From the NCBI RefSeq assembly GCF_001267535.1, contig NZ_JRXE01000010.1:51123-115122 (forward strand): 64,000 nucleotides of DNA. The letters are read 5' to 3'. Shown here in pieces: positions 42,127 through 51,642 of this stretch. Numbering within the stretch: the first letter of the stretch is position 1; every line of letters begins with the position of its first letter. This stretch comes from Winslowiella iniecta (GTDB lineage: Bacteria; Pseudomonadota; Gammaproteobacteria; Enterobacterales; Enterobacteriaceae). Position numbers and translations under genes: made by a program. The notes under the pieces are model-generated. The model searched no databases, was not told the origin of the DNA, and was given only the letters and a program-made list of their open reading frames with translations.

Positions 42127-43334
42127 CTCAGCGTTTTGGTGACACGTGTGGTCAGTGCCATTACGGCACTGGCTGCGGTAAACAGCGCGATGATCCAGCC
42201 CATTGTCCAGGGGGTGCCATCGCTGAGCAGTGCCAGTAGCAAGGAAGAGATAATGCCGCTGCCGTATTGCAGTGACCCCATCAGTGCCGCAGCAGAACCG
42301 GCAACCTTCGGTACCGCATCCAGCGCGGCGGCTGTCGATGTTGCGGCAATAATTCCATTCATTGAAAAGAAGACAAACACCGCCACCACGATCAGGCTAA
42401 TTCCGCCGATGCCCATACCGGTAGCAACCGCAAGCACAACTGCCGCGAGCGTGGCGACGACTACCGCGAACTTCAGCAATACTTCAAGGGGATAGCGATG
42501 TACCAGACGCCGGTTCACCATGCTGACGGCCACCAGACCGACGATATTCAGCGCAAACAGCCAACCGAAATGTTGTGGATCGATGCCAAAGTAAGTGATG
42601 TAGACAAAAGGGGAGCCGGTAATAAACGCATAGGCCGCGACATAGTAGAACATCAGGCATAACGTGAAGCGCATATAGCTCGTGTTAGTCAGTAACGCGA
42701 AATAGTTGCGAAAGGCGCTGGATAAGGAGGCTTTAACCCGCTTTTCTTCGGCTAATGTTTCGGGTAGCCAGGCTGATGCTGCCAGCATTAGGGCGCCGAT
42801 TATCGCCAGTAACCAGAAGATCGCATGCCATGAGGTGATTTTAATTATTTGTCCGCCGAGCAGCGGCCCGGCAATGGGTGCAATAGCCATAATGATCATC
42901 AGCGTTGACAGCATTTGCGCGGCACGTGTGCGGCTAAACAGATCGCGGATCATGGCTCGCGCCAGCATCGGCCCGGTGCAGGCTCCCAGAGCCTGAAACA
43001 CCCGCCAGAAAACGATTTGCGCCATATCGGTTGAGAGGGCGCAACCGACGGAACCGATAATGAACAATGCCATTCCAATAAACAGCGGTAAGCGGCGACC
43101 AAAGTGATCGCTAATCGGTCCCCAGATTAATTGAGCAATGCAAAAACCGATTAAAAATCCGGTCACCGTCAGTTCCGCATCACCCTGCAAATCTCTCGCC
43201 ATTAAGGGCATGGCCGGCAAGTAAATATCGGTTGATAAGGAAGTCACAGCCATTAATGCACTAAGAATGATGACGAATGTGAAGCCAGTCAATTTTCCGG
43301 CCACTGTCCGGGATCGCGTCTGCGTGTCAGTCAT
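42123..43334 (-). CDS. Bcr/CflA family multidrug efflux MFS transporter
   Basis: A 403-residue, 12-segment inner-membrane protein of the DHA1 Bcr/CflA subfamily. Landmarks are STDIYLPAMPLMARDL (30-45), the motif A region GPISDHFGRRLPL, FQALGACTGPMLARAMIRDLF and APIAGPLLGGQI with motif C. Related proteins export bicyclomycin, chloramphenicol and sulfonamides or small metabolites by proton antiport. The end overlaps the stop codon of the convergent hydrolase gene. Actual substrate unknown. Confidence 0.87.
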   Translation of the reverse strand: MTDTQTRSRTVAGKLTGFTFVIILSALMAVTSLSTDIYLPAMPLMARDLQGDAELTVTGFLIGFCIAQLIWGPISDHFGRRLPLFIGMALFIIGSVGCALSTDMAQIVFWRVFQALGACTGPMLARAMIRDLFSRTRAAQMLSTLMIIMAIAPIAGPLLGGQIIKITSWHAIFWLLAIIGALMLAASAWLPETLAEEKRVKASLSSAFRNYFALLTNTSYMRFTLCLMFYYVAAYAFITGSPFVYITYFGIDPQHFGWLFALNIVGLVAVSMVNRRLVHRYPLEVLLKFAVVVATLAAVVLAVATGMGIGGISLIVVAVFVFFSMNGIIAATSTAAALDAVPKVAGSAAALMGSLQYGSGIISSLLLALLSDGTPWTMGWIIALFTAASAVMALTTRVTKTLS

Positions 43335-43577
43335 GTTTATCCATCTGGATATCGGGAGATAGACGTATGTTAGCGATATTGGGCAAAACGATAATCATTG
43401 ATAATCGGATAAGCACTATGAATAGCATTCATAAGTCATACGAGGGGGGGAGAAAGTGAAATGGTGGAGTGGGGTTAATAACGATTAAAAACAGTGCGTT
43501 GGATTCAGTGGCAATTTAATGCCACCGAATTTATCGGTGGCGTTAGGGCATTGAATCTTAACCTGTCGATTACATTT

Positions 43578-44396
43578 TTATCGGCATCCCATCTCATCTT
43601 TCGCCAGGGTGCCGGGCTGTGATTTTATCCTGCGGGATATTTCTGTCGGTAAGGCTGGCCAGATCCTCAAAAAATAATTGGTTTTTCTTTCAATGCTGTC
43701 AACGGTCACCTGATAATCGCAGAAGTTAGCCGATCGGGGTAAGTTTTGGTCCATGATAAAAGCTGAGTATTTCCCGGAATCAGGCCCCGCACCAATGAAA
43801 ATTACTTTCCAGTAGCCGCTGGGAAGTCTGGCATTTGGCATCGCAGGAAGCCCCCCCAAATCCCTCTCAAATAGCGGCCCGGTGACGGTATAAACTGCCG
43901 AAATATCTTCACGATTCGCAAGCTGTCTCTCTTTATCCTCTAACCGTGCCCATGCTCCCTGATTCAGGGCAGACTTTTGTGGCGTAATATTAGAAAGATA
44001 ATTCAGTGACTCCCAGTCCACTGTCCCGCCCAATGCGACCAGCGGTGCCTGATGCCCCCGATCGATCGCTAATGCTGCATTGGCTCCGGTCCAGGCCGCA
44101 GGCGCCAGAGTATCGGTTGCAGGCAGAGCCGGATCCTGCTTCCAATTTCTGGGACGATTACTGGCCTGGCTGGTTTTAGTTATTTTATAGGCGACCCAGT
44201 TTGCAAAGTAGGTATTGCCATTATTATTTAAGCTATAAGCCTCGCGGGTAAGGGTCTGATTGCTTCCGCCAAGCGGACATCCCACCAGGCAGTTGTCAAT
44301 AATGACACGTGTTGACGGTGGTTGTTTTGGCGTACAGGCTGCCAGAAAAAGCATTGAAAACAGAACCAGAATACTGGAACAGCGAAATCTGAACAT
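43578..44396 (-). CDS. DNA/RNA non-specific endonuclease, lipoprotein
   Basis: A 272-residue NUC1-family nuclease. The signal peptide ends in the lipobox LFLAAC with Cys21, so the protein is membrane-anchored, probably facing the periplasm. The catalytic motif DRGH is at 112-115 (AIDRGHQAPLVALGG), followed by SNITPQKSALNQGAWARLE, which supplies the metal-binding Asn. Family enzymes cut double- and single-stranded DNA and RNA with a Mg ion. The remaining neighbourhood gives no immunity gene. It may serve nucleic-acid scavenging or defence. The 243 bp downstream to 43335 contain a GCCACCGA/TCGGTGGC hairpin (43521-43541) without a T-run and no gene. Confidence 0.85.
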   Translation of the reverse strand: MFRFRCSSILVLFSMLFLAACTPKQPPSTRVIIDNCLVGCPLGGSNQTLTREAYSLNNNGNTYFANWVAYKITKTSQASNRPRNWKQDPALPATDTLAPAAWTGANAALAIDRGHQAPLVALGGTVDWESLNYLSNITPQKSALNQGAWARLEDKERQLANREDISAVYTVTGPLFERDLGGLPAMPNARLPSGYWKVIFIGAGPDSGKYSAFIMDQNLPRSANFCDYQVTVDSIERKTNYFLRIWPALPTEISRRIKSQPGTLAKDEMGCR

Positions 44397-44478
44397 ATTC
44401 CCTCCTTGTTGGCATTCTTTCCATGTTTACTGTCACCATTGATATATTAGTGGCTAAGCGTTGAAAGCATCACGGATA

Positions 44479-45375
44479 TCAGCGCTGGAGATTATGGCTG
44501 CGCGTAAACAGAACATCCCGGATACGCCGACCGTATAAACCGACCGCCAGGCCCGTTACGATAAGTAACACGGCAAGGATTTTAACCGGTGACAGGCTTT
44601 CACCGAAAATGGCCACTGAGCCGAGAATACCAAATACCGGCACCAGTAACGATAGCGGGGCAACGGTGGATACCGGGTATTGTTTCAGCAACGAATTCCA
44701 TACCCAGTAACCGAAAAGCGTATTCGGGTAAACCTGGAACAGGATTGACAGCAACGCGCGCGAATCCACTTGAGTGAATAATGAGGTATATCCACTGGTG
44801 CCATTGACCAGGTAGTCGAGCAGAAATAGCGGAACAGGAGCGAAAGCACTCGACCAGACCAGAAAGGCAAAGATCTGCCGGGTTGCGCTTTTTTTATTGA
44901 TGATATTGGCAATACTCCAGGCTATCGCGCCGACTAATACCAGCGCCATACCGGAAAGGGTGACAGACCCGTCGGTGATAAAGACAATGCTCAGGAGTCC
45001 TGCTGAGGCAATAACGATACCGGCTATCTGATATTGAGTCAGCTTTTCCCTGAAGATGCGGCTGCCTGATAAAATGGTGAAAAAGGCGCTGAATTGTAGC
45101 AGCAATGACGCGATACCGGCAGAAAGCCCGGTTTTAATCCCGAGGTTAACCAGTCCCCATAAACCGATACCAAAAACCAGTCCGTAACTGATGATATAAC
45201 GCCAGCTGACATCGGGTTTGGGAATAAAAAAGAGGGCGGGTAATGCGCATAAAGTGAAACGTATTCCGGCCAAAATAAACGGATCAATCGTGGTCAGCCC
45301 CAGTTTGATCACGGAAAAATTGATGCCCCATATTGCGGTAATAAGAATGGCGAGTAGCAGATGATGTATTTTCAT
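44479..45375 (-). CDS. EamA/DMT family transporter
   Basis: A 298-residue membrane protein with ten hydrophobic segments in two EamA halves (MKIHHLLLAILITAIWGINFSVIKLGL-type start, then LAGIRFTLCALPALFF). The second half contains MALVLVGAIAWSIANIINKK and TVAPLSLLVPVFGILGS. DMT carriers of this kind export amino acids or metabolites. The open frame extends to 45846, but ATG 45375 overlaps the MFS stop as TAATG and gives the normal start. It is co-transcribed with the MFS gene, divergent from the HxlR regulator. Confidence 0.85.
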   Translation of the reverse strand: MKIHHLLLAILITAIWGINFSVIKLGLTTIDPFILAGIRFTLCALPALFFIPKPDVSWRYIISYGLVFGIGLWGLVNLGIKTGLSAGIASLLLQFSAFFTILSGSRIFREKLTQYQIAGIVIASAGLLSIVFITDGSVTLSGMALVLVGAIAWSIANIINKKSATRQIFAFLVWSSAFAPVPLFLLDYLVNGTSGYTSLFTQVDSRALLSILFQVYPNTLFGYWVWNSLLKQYPVSTVAPLSLLVPVFGILGSVAIFGESLSPVKILAVLLIVTGLAVGLYGRRIRDVLFTRSHNLQR

Positions 45376-46619
45376 TATTTTTGTGACCCTGACCAAAAAA
45401 TAAATGCCGCCGCGCTGACTGCTGCACCTGACAGGCATACTGCCTGCCAGCCCCAAACAGCATAGAGCTGGGTGGCCGCAATGGCTCCCAGTGCGCTCCC
45501 GACCGAATAAAAAAACATATAAGCCCCGGCGAGACGACTTTGTGCATCCGACCTGGCGGCAAAGATAAGGCTCTGATTGGTTACATGTACCGCCTGCACG
45601 GCGAAGTCCAGAGTGATAACCCCGACGATCAGCAATAGCAGAGAGGTTTCGGCGCAGGCGATGGGGAGCCAGGACAGGGTCAGTAATGCCAGTGAAAACC
45701 CTGTTGTGCGTTGACCCCAACCGCGATCGGCCCACCGTCCGGCTTTTGCCGCCGCCAGTGCGCCAGCAATACCGGCCAGGCCAAACAATCCTGTCTGGGT
45801 ATGCGAGAGCGACTGCGCGCTGAGCGGCAATACCATGGCTGTCCACAACATGCTAAAGTCAGCAAAAATCAGCAGGGCAAGGACTCCTCTTTTCCTTAGC
45901 ATCGGTTCCGTGAGAAAAAGCCCGAATACGGACCTGATCAGTGTCCGGTAAGACGCTTTCAGCGGTGGCTGCTGCGTGGACGGGATCGCTTTCCACAGCA
46001 CGCCAGCCATCATCAGCATCAGACAGGCAGAGCTGAGATAGACCGCGCGCCACCCCGCAACATCGGCTATCACACCGGATAAAAAACGCCCCAGAAGGAT
46101 CCCGATTACCACGCCACTGGTTATGGTGCCAATCGTTTTACCACGCTGCTGAGGTGCTGCCAGCGTCGCGGCATAAGCCACCACCACCTGAACAACTACC
46201 GCCATCAGTCCGACCAACACCATTGTGCTGAGCAGGGTGCCCCAGTGCTGTGAGCAACCCGCTACGATTAAAGCTGCTGCCGAGAGCAATATCTGAGTAA
46301 TAATCAGATGTTTTCGATTGCACAGATCGCCCAGTGGAACCAGAAAAAGCAGTCCTGCCGCATAGCCAATTTGCGTCGCCGTCACGACCATTCCGGTAAC
46401 ACCAGGCTGGACATGCAGGCTGCTGGCCATCGATTTGAGCAGCGGCTGAGCCAGATAGACATTGGCAACGCTGAGGGCACAGGTCACAGACAACAACAGT
46501 ATCAGGCGGGGGGATAATCGCGGGTCAGTCGATGCAGGCTCATGCACTGTTTCGCCGGTTTCTGTTATGCCGCCGGTTGCCGCAGATTTTTCCTTCAAAC
46601 TCAGTTTTGGATGCATCAT
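45375..46619 (-). CDS. MFS transporter
   Basis: A 414-residue, 12-segment MFS protein: NVYLAQPLLKSMASSLHV, GLLFLVPLGDLCNRKHLI (motif A variant), GTITSGVVIGILLGRFLSGVIAD. It resembles the YgaY/YnfM-like efflux group. A hydrophilic N-terminal tail of about 35 residues precedes the first segment. ATG 46619 is followed at once by a second ATG; an AGGA RBS fits either. The gene is divergent from hxlR, with inverted repeats between them, so the regulator probably controls this two-transporter operon. Confidence 0.82.
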   Translation of the reverse strand: MMHPKLSLKEKSAATGGITETGETVHEPASTDPRLSPRLILLLSVTCALSVANVYLAQPLLKSMASSLHVQPGVTGMVVTATQIGYAAGLLFLVPLGDLCNRKHLIITQILLSAAALIVAGCSQHWGTLLSTMVLVGLMAVVVQVVVAYAATLAAPQQRGKTIGTITSGVVIGILLGRFLSGVIADVAGWRAVYLSSACLMLMMAGVLWKAIPSTQQPPLKASYRTLIRSVFGLFLTEPMLRKRGVLALLIFADFSMLWTAMVLPLSAQSLSHTQTGLFGLAGIAGALAAAKAGRWADRGWGQRTTGFSLALLTLSWLPIACAETSLLLLIVGVITLDFAVQAVHVTNQSLIFAARSDAQSRLAGAYMFFYSVGSALGAIAATQLYAVWGWQAVCLSGAAVSAAAFIFWSGSQK

Positions 46620-46637
46620 TTTTCCTGGTTTTGATTC

Positions 46638-46676
46638 GGTTTCTTTTTGAAACCACTTTGCTTATTTATCAGTGGT
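46638..46676. promoter_or_regulatory. Inverted repeats between MFS and HxlR genes
   Basis: GGTTTC-N5-GAAACC (46638-46654) overlaps a second repeat ACCACT-N13-AGTGGT (46652-46676). Either could be the HxlR operator controlling both divergent promoters. Confidence 0.5.
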
Positions 46677-46751
46677 GGTTTTTTTTTGCAACTGCTTTTG
46701 ATTTTCATTATGCTGATAAGCAGTGAACGCGCAGACAGAAAGAGGATTCAG

Positions 46752-47204
46752 ATGGCTAAGCAGGAATCACTGAGAAACAGCGAATGTCCGGTCGCCAGGA
46801 CTGTAGAGACGATTGGCGAGCGCTGGTGCCTGATGATTATTCGCGAGGCGTTTGACGATGTTCGCCGCTTCAGTGAGTTTCAAAAAAATCTGGGCCTTGC
46901 CAAAAATATTCTGGCGTCACGTCTGAAACTGCTGGTCGATATTGGCGTGTTTGAGGTCAGTCCGGTTGCTGACGGCAGCGCTTATCACGAGTATGTTCTT
47001 ACGGAAATGGGGCGTTCTGTGTTTCCCATTGTGATAGCCATGCGGCAGTGGGGAGAGCGCTATATGTTCGAAAAAGGAGAGGTGCATTCGGTACTTGTGG
47101 ATAACCAGTCTGAACAGTCAATCCTGCCACTGGAAGTCCGTTCAGTTCAGGGGCAGAAACTGGCGCCGGCAGACTGTCACCGCCAGCGAGTGATCAAAGA
47201 TTGA
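46752..47204 (+). CDS. HxlR family transcriptional regulator
   Basis: A 150-residue winged-helix regulator of the HxlR family: CPVARTVETIGERWCLMIIREAF with the conserved Cys at the N-terminus, RRFSEFQKNLGLAKNILASRLKLLVDIGVF as recognition helix region, YHEYVLTEMGRSVFPIV as wing and dimer helix. The frame is open from 46647, but that extension is hydrophobic and lacks family match; ATG 46752 with AGAGG is preferred. HxlR proteins often sense electrophiles or aldehydes through the N-terminal Cys. Likely target: the divergent MFS/EamA operon. Confidence 0.87.
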   Translation: MAKQESLRNSECPVARTVETIGERWCLMIIREAFDDVRRFSEFQKNLGLAKNILASRLKLLVDIGVFEVSPVADGSAYHEYVLTEMGRSVFPIVIAMRQWGERYMFEKGEVHSVLVDNQSEQSILPLEVRSVQGQKLAPADCHRQRVIKD

Positions 47205-47216
47205 AGTGATGAAATA

Positions 47217-47260
47217 AGCGGATATTTCGGATGATGTAATATCGCCCGCCGCTTTTTTTT
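47217..47260 (+). terminator. Possible terminator after hxlR
   Basis: Imperfect GCGG.../...CCGC stem followed by eight T (47253-47260), between the convergent HxlR and LysR genes. The stem contains mismatches, so confidence is limited. Confidence 0.4.
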
Positions 47261-48131
47261 ATTTCAGTGAGCGTTTTAACGCCTCAATAAACAGACTTAC
47301 CCGCAGCGGCAGATGGCGGGTAGTGGGCAGCAAAGCCCAGACCGACAGATTCTGTTGCGTCACATCCTGCAACTCAATGGCAACCAGTGAGCCTTCATTA
47401 AGCTCCTTTTTGACATCCCACAGGGTCAGCTGCGCAATGCCCAGCCCCTGAACGCAAAGCTCCCTGACGCCTTCCACATTACTGGAGCTGAAACGCCCCT
47501 CCACGCTAATGCTGGTACTTTGCCCTTCAGCCTCGAAGGTCCATTGCAGCACATTGGTCAGCCGCAGGCAGTGGTGGGTAGTTAAATCATTTAAGTTTTT
47601 CGGAATGCCATATTGATGCAGATAGGCCGGTGATGCGCAGACGACCCGCGGGTTATCGATAATTTTTCGCGCAATAAGGCTGGAATCTTTCAGGGGAGCA
47701 ATACGGACGGCGACATCAATACCCCGGCCAACAATATCCACAATATCTTCAGTCAACTGAACATCAATACGCAATTCCGGGTTTGCGGAAAGCAGGCCCG
47801 GAACCAGCGGCAGAATATTCCGCCGTCCAAACCCCGAAGGTGCTGTCACCCGTAATAAGCCGACAGCGCCTTTCGTTTCCGCAGAGAACAGCGCTTTGGC
47901 TCCGGCCTCTGCTTCGATCAACGCACGGGCATAGGGTAAAAATTCGCTGCCTTCCTGGGTCAGGGAAACCGATCGCGTTGTACGTTGCAGCAATCGTGCG
48001 CCCAGCATCTTTTCCAGCGCCGCCAGCCGTCGCGAAACCGCCATGGGGGAAATGTCCAGTCGTCGTGCCGCCTGTGTCAGGCTGCTGGTTTCGGTAATCG
48101 TCAGAAAAAGGCGAACGTCATGAAGATTCAT
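47259..48131 (-). CDS. LysR family transcriptional regulator
   Basis: A 290-residue LTTR: HTH at residues 1-60 (MNLHDVRLFLTITETSSLTQAARRLDISPMAVSRRLAALE, in parts), then RLLQRTTRSVSLTQEG and the sensor domain (GVDVAVRIAPLKDSSLIARKI-type, FVQGLGIAQL-type). Full length. It is divergent from the old yellow enzyme gene, a common pairing in which the LTTR controls the flavoprotein. A 6-bp inverted repeat with N7 spacing lies between them. Confidence 0.87.
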   Translation of the reverse strand: MNLHDVRLFLTITETSSLTQAARRLDISPMAVSRRLAALEKMLGARLLQRTTRSVSLTQEGSEFLPYARALIEAEAGAKALFSAETKGAVGLLRVTAPSGFGRRNILPLVPGLLSANPELRIDVQLTEDIVDIVGRGIDVAVRIAPLKDSSLIARKIIDNPRVVCASPAYLHQYGIPKNLNDLTTHHCLRLTNVLQWTFEAEGQSTSISVEGRFSSSNVEGVRELCVQGLGIAQLTLWDVKKELNEGSLVAIELQDVTQQNLSVWALLPTTRHLPLRVSLFIEALKRSLK

Positions 48132-48207
48132 AGTCAGGTTTTTTGCTCAGTAAACTGAAGTCAGGCGGGCAGTATTGCGACCAATAACACCTGAGACTGC
48201 GTGTCAT

Positions 48208-48226
48208 TATAACGATTTTTGTTATA
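48208..48226. promoter_or_regulatory. Candidate LysR binding site
   Basis: TATAAC-N7-GTTATA in the 181-bp region between the LysR and old-yellow-enzyme genes. Symmetry and location fit an LTTR site for divergent control. Confidence 0.5.
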
Positions 48227-48312
48227 CCAGCTTATCATTTTGCCCTGTTTAAGCCAGCCGCCACAGAGATTATATTGCCTGCGGTTTTTAATCCTCAATA
48301 AGGTGGCGTTAA

Positions 48313-49410
48313 ATGAGTTCATCATCCCTGTTCAGTTCAGGCCGAGTGGGTAATCTGCTGCTCAGTAACCGTCTGGCTGTCGCACCCATGACCCGGGTAT
48401 CCGCCTCTGAAAAGGGTATTCCCGGTGAGCGCATGCAAGCGTATTACGCAGATTTTGCACGTGGCGGTTTTGCCCTGGTGGTCACTGAAGGCATTTATAT
48501 CGATAGTGCGTGGTCGCAAAGCTATGCGTTTCAGGCCGGAATGATCAATACCGAACAGACTTCAGCCTGGCGTAAGATTACGGATGCCGTTCATGCGCAG
48601 GGCGGCCATATCTTCGCGCAAATCCAGCACTCTGGTGCGCTGTCGCAGGGGAATAACTATCTTGAGGGCACCGTTGCGCCCTCGGCTGTTCGTCCGAAAG
48701 GCCAGCAAATGACGTTTTACCGTGGTGAAGGACAGTATCCGTTACCTCGAGAGCTTAATAATCATGAAATCGAAAATATTATCGACAGCTTTGCTGATGC
48801 TGCGTCCCGTGCGGTAATCGAAGCCGGATTTGATGGCGTGGAGATCCATGGTGCCAATGGTTATCTTCTGGACCAGTTCTTCACTGATTACACCAATCTG
48901 CGCAGCGATAAATGGGGTGGCGATATTGCCGGTCGCCTGACATTAAGTCTGGCGGTAATTAAGGCAGTCCGCGCGCGCGTCGGGGCTGAAGTGCCGGTCG
49001 GTATCCGTATTTCTCAGGGTAAAGTTAATGATTTCTTCCACAAATGGGCAAATGGCGAACAGGATGCGCGTGTGGTCTTTACGCTGCTGGCGGAATCAGG
49101 CATTGATTATTTGCACCTGACTGAGTTTGAAGCCTGGCAGCCAGCATTTTCCGGCAACAGCCTTTCACTGGTTGCGCTGGCGCGTAAATATGCACCTGAT
49201 CTGCCCATTATGGCTAACGGCAGTCTGCATGAACCCCAGCGGGCGCAGGACATGATCGCTCTCGGGGCTGATTTTATTGCGCTGGGACGTGGTGCGCTGG
49301 CGAATCATAACTGGCCAAAACGCGTAAAGGACGGGCAACCCCTGAATCCATTCGACAGCAGCCTGCTTGGCCCGATAGCGGATATTAAAGATAGCGAACT
49401 ACCTGAATAA
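48313..49410 (+). CDS. Old yellow enzyme family FMN oxidoreductase
   Basis: A 365-residue TIM-barrel flavoprotein. Landmarks are LSNRLAVAPMTRVSAS at the FMN site, FAQIQHSGALSQ with the Gln and His of the substrate pocket, GFDGVEIHGANGYLLDQFF, SDKWGGDIAGRL, PVGIRIS, ANGSLHEP and ADFIALGRGALANHNWP for phosphate binding. Family members reduce activated alkenes such as enones and nitroesters using NAD(P)H. The order and length resemble bacterial YqjM/NADH:flavin oxidoreductase types. It is divergent from a LysR gene that probably regulates it. Single-gene transcription unit. Confidence 0.88.
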   Translation: MSSSSLFSSGRVGNLLLSNRLAVAPMTRVSASEKGIPGERMQAYYADFARGGFALVVTEGIYIDSAWSQSYAFQAGMINTEQTSAWRKITDAVHAQGGHIFAQIQHSGALSQGNNYLEGTVAPSAVRPKGQQMTFYRGEGQYPLPRELNNHEIENIIDSFADAASRAVIEAGFDGVEIHGANGYLLDQFFTDYTNLRSDKWGGDIAGRLTLSLAVIKAVRARVGAEVPVGIRISQGKVNDFFHKWANGEQDARVVFTLLAESGIDYLHLTEFEAWQPAFSGNSLSLVALARKYAPDLPIMANGSLHEPQRAQDMIALGADFIALGRGALANHNWPKRVKDGQPLNPFDSSLLGPIADIKDSELPE

Positions 49411-49537
49411 ATAAATCAGGGTTTCTCGGTGCGCGGAGAGGCCCATTTCGCACAGGAATCGCTGTCGCGCAGCCGTCGGGCAAGGCAGATAAACTGACGT
49501 AAGGGAACTATCAGGGGCATCCCAGCCCCAGGAGATT

Positions 49538-50173
49538 TTATTCGAAGCAGACGTCCGGATTATCGGACAGGGTGACAAACTGTTTGGTGCTTTTATCCAG
49601 AGCACGGATTACGCCGCTTTCAATATCGTATACCCAGCCATGCAGACGCAGGGCGTTGTTACGCAGTCCGACGGCGACAGACGGATGGGTTTTGATATTG
49701 TTTAACTGTGCAATGACATTCTCCTGCACCATCGCGTTAACTTTTTCGTCCTCAGTGGCGTAACTTTTCTTCTCCACTACAGCCTTAGCGGCATCGGAAT
49801 AGCGCAGCCAGTGGGCCACCGCTGGCATGGGATCAAGGCACTGGCAGGAAGCGATCGCTTTCATCGCGCCACAGTTAGAGTGACCGCAAATAACGATATC
49901 AGTTACGCCTAAGGCAACCACAGCATATTCGATAGTCGCAGATACACCGCCTGGTTCCGGGCCGAAAGAGGGCACGATATTGCCTGCATTTCGAATCACA
50001 AACAGCTGCCCCGGATCCTGCTGGGTAACCAGTTCCGGCACCAGACGGCTGTCTGAGCAGGAGATAAATAAAGCCTTGGGATTTTGGCTGGAAGCCAGGC
50101 TGCGAAACAGCTCTTTTTGGTCGGGGAAAATCTCTTTCTGGAAGTTTAAAAATCCTTCAACAATATGTTTCAT
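49538..50173 (-). CDS. cynT: Beta-class carbonic anhydrase (CynT-like)
   Basis: A 211-residue beta carbonic anhydrase that interconverts CO2 and bicarbonate in the cytoplasm. Zinc ligands and partners are visible: Cys39 and Asp41-Arg43 in [11 protein letters not shown], His98 and Cys101 in [10 protein letters not shown]. The flanking sequence ([38 protein letters not shown]) matches E. coli CynT along its length. No cyanase gene (cynS) is nearby, so a role in general bicarbonate supply is as likely as cyanate metabolism. Confidence 0.88.
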   Translation of the reverse strand: MKHIVEGFLNFQKEIFPDQKELFRSLASSQNPKALFISCSDSRLVPELVTQQDPGQLFVIRNAGNIVPSFGPEPGGVSATIEYAVVALGVTDIVICGHSNCGAMKAIASCQCLDPMPAVAHWLRYSDAAKAVVEKKSYATEDEKVNAMVQENVIAQLNNIKTHPSVAVGLRNNALRLHGWVYDIESGVIRALDKSTKQFVTLSDNPDVCFE

Positions 50174-50403
50174 AGCAGCAGCTTCTCCTCGCTTCAGAGC
50201 ATTATTTAAATTGTATTATGGCATCGTCATGGCGGCAGGTTCAACTGAGATAAAGACCAGAGAAGTTTGTCATCACTGGCGCAGGACTTCGCCGCCCAGG
50301 GTATTCCATTAAACCGGTGTGCTATGGGCGCGACAGGTAATGCCGTGCCCGTGCCACAGCGGTTATAAAATCAACCCGACGTGAATCTCTTCGCTACTGG
50401 AGA

Positions 50404-51474
50404 TTAGACGTTAGCGAAGTCATCAGGATGAAAGTCACGGAACAGTGCTTGCCATATCTTAAATATCTGGTTTCTGTTTTCGAGTTCATGGAGAAAGGAA
50501 TTGTCTTTCGCTCGGACTGGAATGACCTCGTGATAAAATATAAATTCTCTTTGAGCTCCCAGCAAATACCTGGGTTTGGCAGGATTAAACTGACTCAGGC
50601 TAAGCCGTGAGGGAGGAGTCAACGTAGATTTACCGCGCCAGATATCTCTGAGTGCTTCAATATGAGATTCCTGAATGCGCGGCTCTCTAAGTGCCTCGGT
50701 GAGTTTGATCTCTTGCCCAGCCGCCATTGGCACCGTAAGGCTTTCCAGGTCTTTCAAATATTTCTCTACATTAGTCAGCATGGTGGTGGATGTCGCGCGT
50801 AATCTATCTACGTCAAGCCCGCTGAGGTGGCGCAAGATTCTGGGCATAATTACCGGGTTACCCGATACTTTTTCAATGTCGGAAAGAGGTTGCGCAGCGT
50901 TTAGCTCAGGGAGAGAGGCATGTTCTGCTTCCGTCAGAACTTCATAGTCACCCGCCACCGCAGTCTTATTTAACAGTCGGTAGCCGCCCGCTGCCAGACC
51001 TGTACCGAATGACAGTATTCCTGCCGCAAATGAGATCCATCCGAGCAGCGAAGCCGCTTTCGGATTGCTATGATCCATGGCATTGCTGACCAGCCCGGTA
51101 ACATCCGCCACCAGGCCCGCTGCACCGGTAGCCAGTGTTATCGCCGATGACGCGCCCAGTGCGGCACTGAGGCTTCCCGCGACGGCGAGCGAGGCCCCGG
51201 CGGTAAAGGCCGCCGTCAGCAGACCCAGCATCCCCAGCCCGATCCCCAGCCCGGCCTGCCAGCTAAAATGGCCGGATGGGTCAGACTGGTTGATCGGGTC
51301 GGCATGACAGTATGCATAAGGATTAATCCCACCGCGGCCAAACGGACTCCAGCTGTCCGGGCAGGAAAAACGCATTAACTCCGGGTTATACACCCGATAG
51401 CCCTTACCCAGGTGGTAATGGTTACCAACGGGGTCGAGGCGCTCACTATTAAATTTCAATAAACAACGACTCAT
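50404..51474 (-). CDS. Short RHS-core protein A
   Basis: A 356-residue protein with only the RHS-associated core at its N-terminus: GKGYRVYNPELMRFSCPDSWSPFGRGGINPYAYCHADPINQSDPSGH (residues about 22-68, given here in parts by its YNP..RF..PD..SPFGRGG..PYAYC..DP...DPSGH pattern). A hydrophobic Gly/Ala-rich region follows (about 72-165, probable membrane or pore segments), then a polar C-terminal part ending NRNQIFKIWQALFRDFHPDDFANV. The long RHS repeat shell is absent. I start at ATG 51474 because AAGGAG is then spaced as in the paralogue. It is the downstream member of a tandem pair, 168 bp after protein B. Toxin-like, function unknown. Confidence 0.75.
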   Translation of the reverse strand: MSRCLLKFNSERLDPVGNHYHLGKGYRVYNPELMRFSCPDSWSPFGRGGINPYAYCHADPINQSDPSGHFSWQAGLGIGLGMLGLLTAAFTAGASLAVAGSLSAALGASSAITLATGAAGLVADVTGLVSNAMDHSNPKAASLLGWISFAAGILSFGTGLAAGGYRLLNKTAVAGDYEVLTEAEHASLPELNAAQPLSDIEKVSGNPVIMPRILRHLSGLDVDRLRATSTTMLTNVEKYLKDLESLTVPMAAGQEIKLTEALREPRIQESHIEALRDIWRGKSTLTPPSRLSLSQFNPAKPRYLLGAQREFIFYHEVIPVRAKDNSFLHELENRNQIFKIWQALFRDFHPDDFANV

Positions 51475-51642
51475 CATTAACTCCTTGTAAAAATCATGAG
51501 GTTTGATCTACTGAGTGAGTAAATCATAAAAATAGCCCTGGTATTGGCAATGCTAATATCCTCAGAGTGCTGATGCATTTTGCGGATAACTGCTGGCAGT
51601 GATTGATAATTAAAAGTTGGGAGGGTTTCTTCCCCCCACAGG

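Noticed and set aside
45376..45846. N-terminal extension of the EamA transporter reading frame
   Set aside because: It lies antisense-free but inside the MFS gene in another frame, is Arg/Ser rich and not membrane-like; ATG 45375 with TAATG overlap is the natural start.
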